This document shows positions 62,451 to 64,000 of a stretch of DNA of 64,000 nt, one piece after another (the first letter of the stretch is position 1; each line of letters opens with the position of its first letter). The notes beneath the pieces were generated by a model. The model saw only the letters and a list, made by a program, of their open reading frames with translations. It ran no database searches and had not been told where the DNA came from. The stretch covers positions 1 to 64,000 of the forward strand of contig CALIBL010000059.1 of the NCBI GenBank assembly GCA_938045805.1, read 5' to 3'. This DNA is from an uncultured Rubripirellula sp. (GTDB lineage Bacteria; Planctomycetota; Planctomycetia; Pirellulales; Pirellulaceae). A program made the position numbers and the translations under genes.

Positions 62451-64000
62451 ATGCTCGTTTCCCTCAAATGGCTCGCGAACTACATCGATCTTCCGATGGA
62501 CCACGAGGAGTTGGCACAGCGACTCAGCTTGTCTGGCCTGAATCATGAATCCACCGATGAAATTGACGGTCAAATTGTTGTTGATCTTGAGGTGACGAGT
62601 AATCGTGGTGACTGTCTCGGTCACATCGGCGTGGCCCGTGAGGTCGGGGTTCTCTTCGGGCTCAAGACAAGATTTCCCGAACCGGCTATCAGTGAATCAG
62701 GATCAAGCATCCATGACTTATTGAAGGTTGATAACCAATTTATTGATGCTTGCCCAAGGTACACAGCACGTGTGATTCAGGGCGTGAAGGTTGGTCCGAG
62801 TCCGGATTGGTTGGTCGAAGCCCTGCAGGCTGTTTTTTGGAAACGCAAAGTTGATGGAACCATCGAACGATATCAGAGCATCAATAATGTTGTTGATGCG
62901 ACTAATTATGTTCTGATGGAGTGTGGCCAACCGCTTCATGCGTTTGACTACTCCAAGCTATCCGGCAAACAAATTGTGGTTCGTCCTGCGGATGATGGCG
63001 AAAAGATGCAGGCCATCGACCACAAAGAATATCAGTTGGATTCTGCAATGTGTGTGATTGCGGACGCAGTCGAGCCATCCGCTGTCGCGGGAGTCATGGG
63101 TGGAGCAATGTCTGAAGTGAGTGAAGCGACCACCGACTTGGTAATTGAGTCGGCTGTCTTCACGCCGCTTTCCATCCGTCGTACCGCTCGCAAACTCAAA
63201 TTACACAGTCCGTCATCTTATCGATTTGAACGGAAGGTGGATCCTGTCGGTGTTGAATGGGCAAGCCGAAGGGTCTGCGAGATGATTGTCGATCTTGCGG
63301 GAGGAACGATTGCCAACGGGATGATCGATACCGCGCCCGCAATTCCCGAGCGTTCGCCTGTGGTACTGCGTTTGAGTCAGTTGGAGCGAATCTTGGGGAT
63401 TCAACTTGACCGAGAGAACGTCACGCGGATCCTGGAGGCTCTTGGGTGTCAGACGGTCGCGACGGGTGATGAAGCGACCGAATATGTACCTCCGTCTTGG
63501 CGTCACGATCTAACCCGAGAAGCCGATCTAATTGAGGAGGTTGCCCGAATTCATGGTTATGACAAGATTCCGGATGATTCCCCGATCCCAGTCGCTCCCA
63601 GTGCCAAGCGTCCCTTTGATACCGCACTAAGTCGCATCAGGCAGGTTCTAACCGCGTCGGGGATTAGCGAAGCGATGACTCCCAGTGTGGTGACCGATCA
63701 GTTAGATCAGGCGGTTAGCCCTTGGACGGAGAAATCTGCTCTTAAGACTCAGGTCGCGATGTTGAAGGGTGCCAAAACATTGCGTCGCAGCATGATTCCA
63801 AGTCTTGTCGAGGGGCGAGCAAAGAATTGGGCTTCAGCGAGTTTGCATGCGGACCTCTTTGAAATTGCTCATCTTTACCTTCCGGGCGATGGTGATGATG
63901 CGTTGCCCAGCGAGCAGTATTCTTTGGCGATGGTTACCGGAGAGGATTACTTTTCGCTAAAAGGTACGCTTGAAACGCTTTGCGCAAGGATGGGAATAGC
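62451..64000 (+). CDS. pheT: phenylalanyl-tRNA synthetase beta subunit, lacking domain B2 (partial, runs off the window)
   Basis: At least 516 residues, cut by the window end. Start MLVSLKWLANYIDLPMDHEE is B1-type. Further domains are readable: VTSNRGDCLGHIGVAREV (end of B1), CPRYTARVIQGVKVGPSP and SINNVVDATNYVLMECG (B3/B4), LRLSQLERILGIQLDRENV and PSWRHDLTREADLIEEVARI (B5), then ALSRIRQVLTASGISEAM (B6). The protein passes straight from LSLSGLNHESTDEIDGQIV to VDLEVTSNRGDC, so the roughly 110-residue EMAP-like tRNA-binding domain B2 is missing. With PheS it charges tRNA-Phe. No pheS gene is adjacent; B7/B8 lie beyond the window. Confidence 0.93.
   Translation, partial: MLVSLKWLANYIDLPMDHEELAQRLSLSGLNHESTDEIDGQIVVDLEVTSNRGDCLGHIGVAREVGVLFGLKTRFPEPAISESGSSIHDLLKVDNQFIDACPRYTARVIQGVKVGPSPDWLVEALQAVFWKRKVDGTIERYQSINNVVDATNYVLMECGQPLHAFDYSKLSGKQIVVRPADDGEKMQAIDHKEYQLDSAMCVIADAVEPSAVAGVMGGAMSEVSEATTDLVIESAVFTPLSIRRTARKLKLHSPSSYRFERKVDPVGVEWASRRVCEMIVDLAGGTIANGMIDTAPAIPERSPVVLRLSQLERILGIQLDRENVTRILEALGCQTVATGDEATEYVPPSWRHDLTREADLIEEVARIHGYDKIPDDSPIPVAPSAKRPFDTALSRIRQVLTASGISEAMTPSVVTDQLDQAVSPWTEKSALKTQVAMLKGAKTLRRSMIPSLVEGRAKNWASASLHADLFEIAHLYLPGDGDDALPSEQYSLAMVTGEDYFSLKGTLETLCARMGI

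Noticed and set aside
62229-62624. 131-codon minus-strand frame across the pheT start
   Set aside because: Most of it lies opposite the pheT N terminus. The last 35 codons look mildly helical, but there is no start site or family support.

Overview
The window looks like chromosomal DNA of a planctomycete, most likely a Pirellulaceae-type marine organism (Rhodopirellula and relatives). The clues are taken from the sequence together with general knowledge of the group: a formaldehyde-transfer enzyme of the tetrahydromethanopterin pathway (Ftr), a sulfatase, Tat-exported DUF1501 and TIM-barrel proteins, a CE15-like esterase, eukaryote-type glutamine synthetase (GSII), many short single-gene or two-gene transcription units, and mostly weak Shine-Dalgarno sites. 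No phage, insertion sequence, CRISPR array or integrase is visible; this is core-type chromosome.

Layout. 1-5.2 kb: tRNA-Val, an isochorismatase-like hydrolase, an FmdB zinc ribbon protein, a LolA-like exported protein, a GspE-family protein whose nucleotide-binding motifs are lost, and an intact PilT-type ATPase. 5.4-11.2 kb: a glycosyltransferase-like gene, then (reading on the minus strand from 11.2 kb down) the ancient cluster tRNA-Thr(UGU)-Tyr-Gly-Thr(GGU)-tuf-tRNA-Trp-secE-nusG-rplK, which stops after rplK. 11.4-15.2 kb: GSII glutamine synthetase with a clear terminator, a sulfatase and a HEAT-repeat exported protein. 15.5-18.8 kb: a cyclophilin, then an SGNH-like plus MBOAT pair expected to O-acetylate a surface polymer. 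18.8-27.8 kb (minus strand): FetAB-like exporter, HrpB helicase, CE15-like esterase, Ftr, 5-formyl-THF cyclo-ligase and rhamnulokinase. 27.8-28.65 kb is non-coding and contains a run of strong hairpins. 28.65-37 kb: Nudix hydrolase, nucleotidyltransferase of the CCA/poly(A) family, a DUF21-CBS membrane protein, a DegT aminotransferase, and rnpA-dnaJ-tilS. 37.5-43.8 kb: RNase Y, a 1261-residue Tex-like protein with long low-complexity insertions, and a small conserved-looking partner gene. 43.9-51.3 kb: a TIM-barrel protein, a LamG-like exported protein, a Nudix hydrolase, a Gfo/Idh-like protein, murB followed by an FtsQ-like gene, and a DUF1501 protein. 51.3-54.8 kb: TadC-TadB-TadA(CpaF). 55-64 kb: a Cys-rich exported protein, a type IIA topoisomerase A/B pair, a double zinc-ribbon membrane protein, and the 5' part of pheT.

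Working together: RNA metabolism (RNase Y, RnpA, TilS, CCA-type transferase, Tex-like), translation (tuf, nusG/secE/rplK, tRNAs, PheT) and envelope functions (MurB/FtsQ, MBOAT/SGNH, sulfatase, pilus ATPases) dominate. No complete undescribed multi-gene system is evident. The items most worth a second look are the motif-less GspE homologue, the PheT chain that skips the tRNA-binding B2 domain, the enlarged Tex-like protein, the murB-ftsQ remnant, and three non-coding segments with nested inverted repeats.
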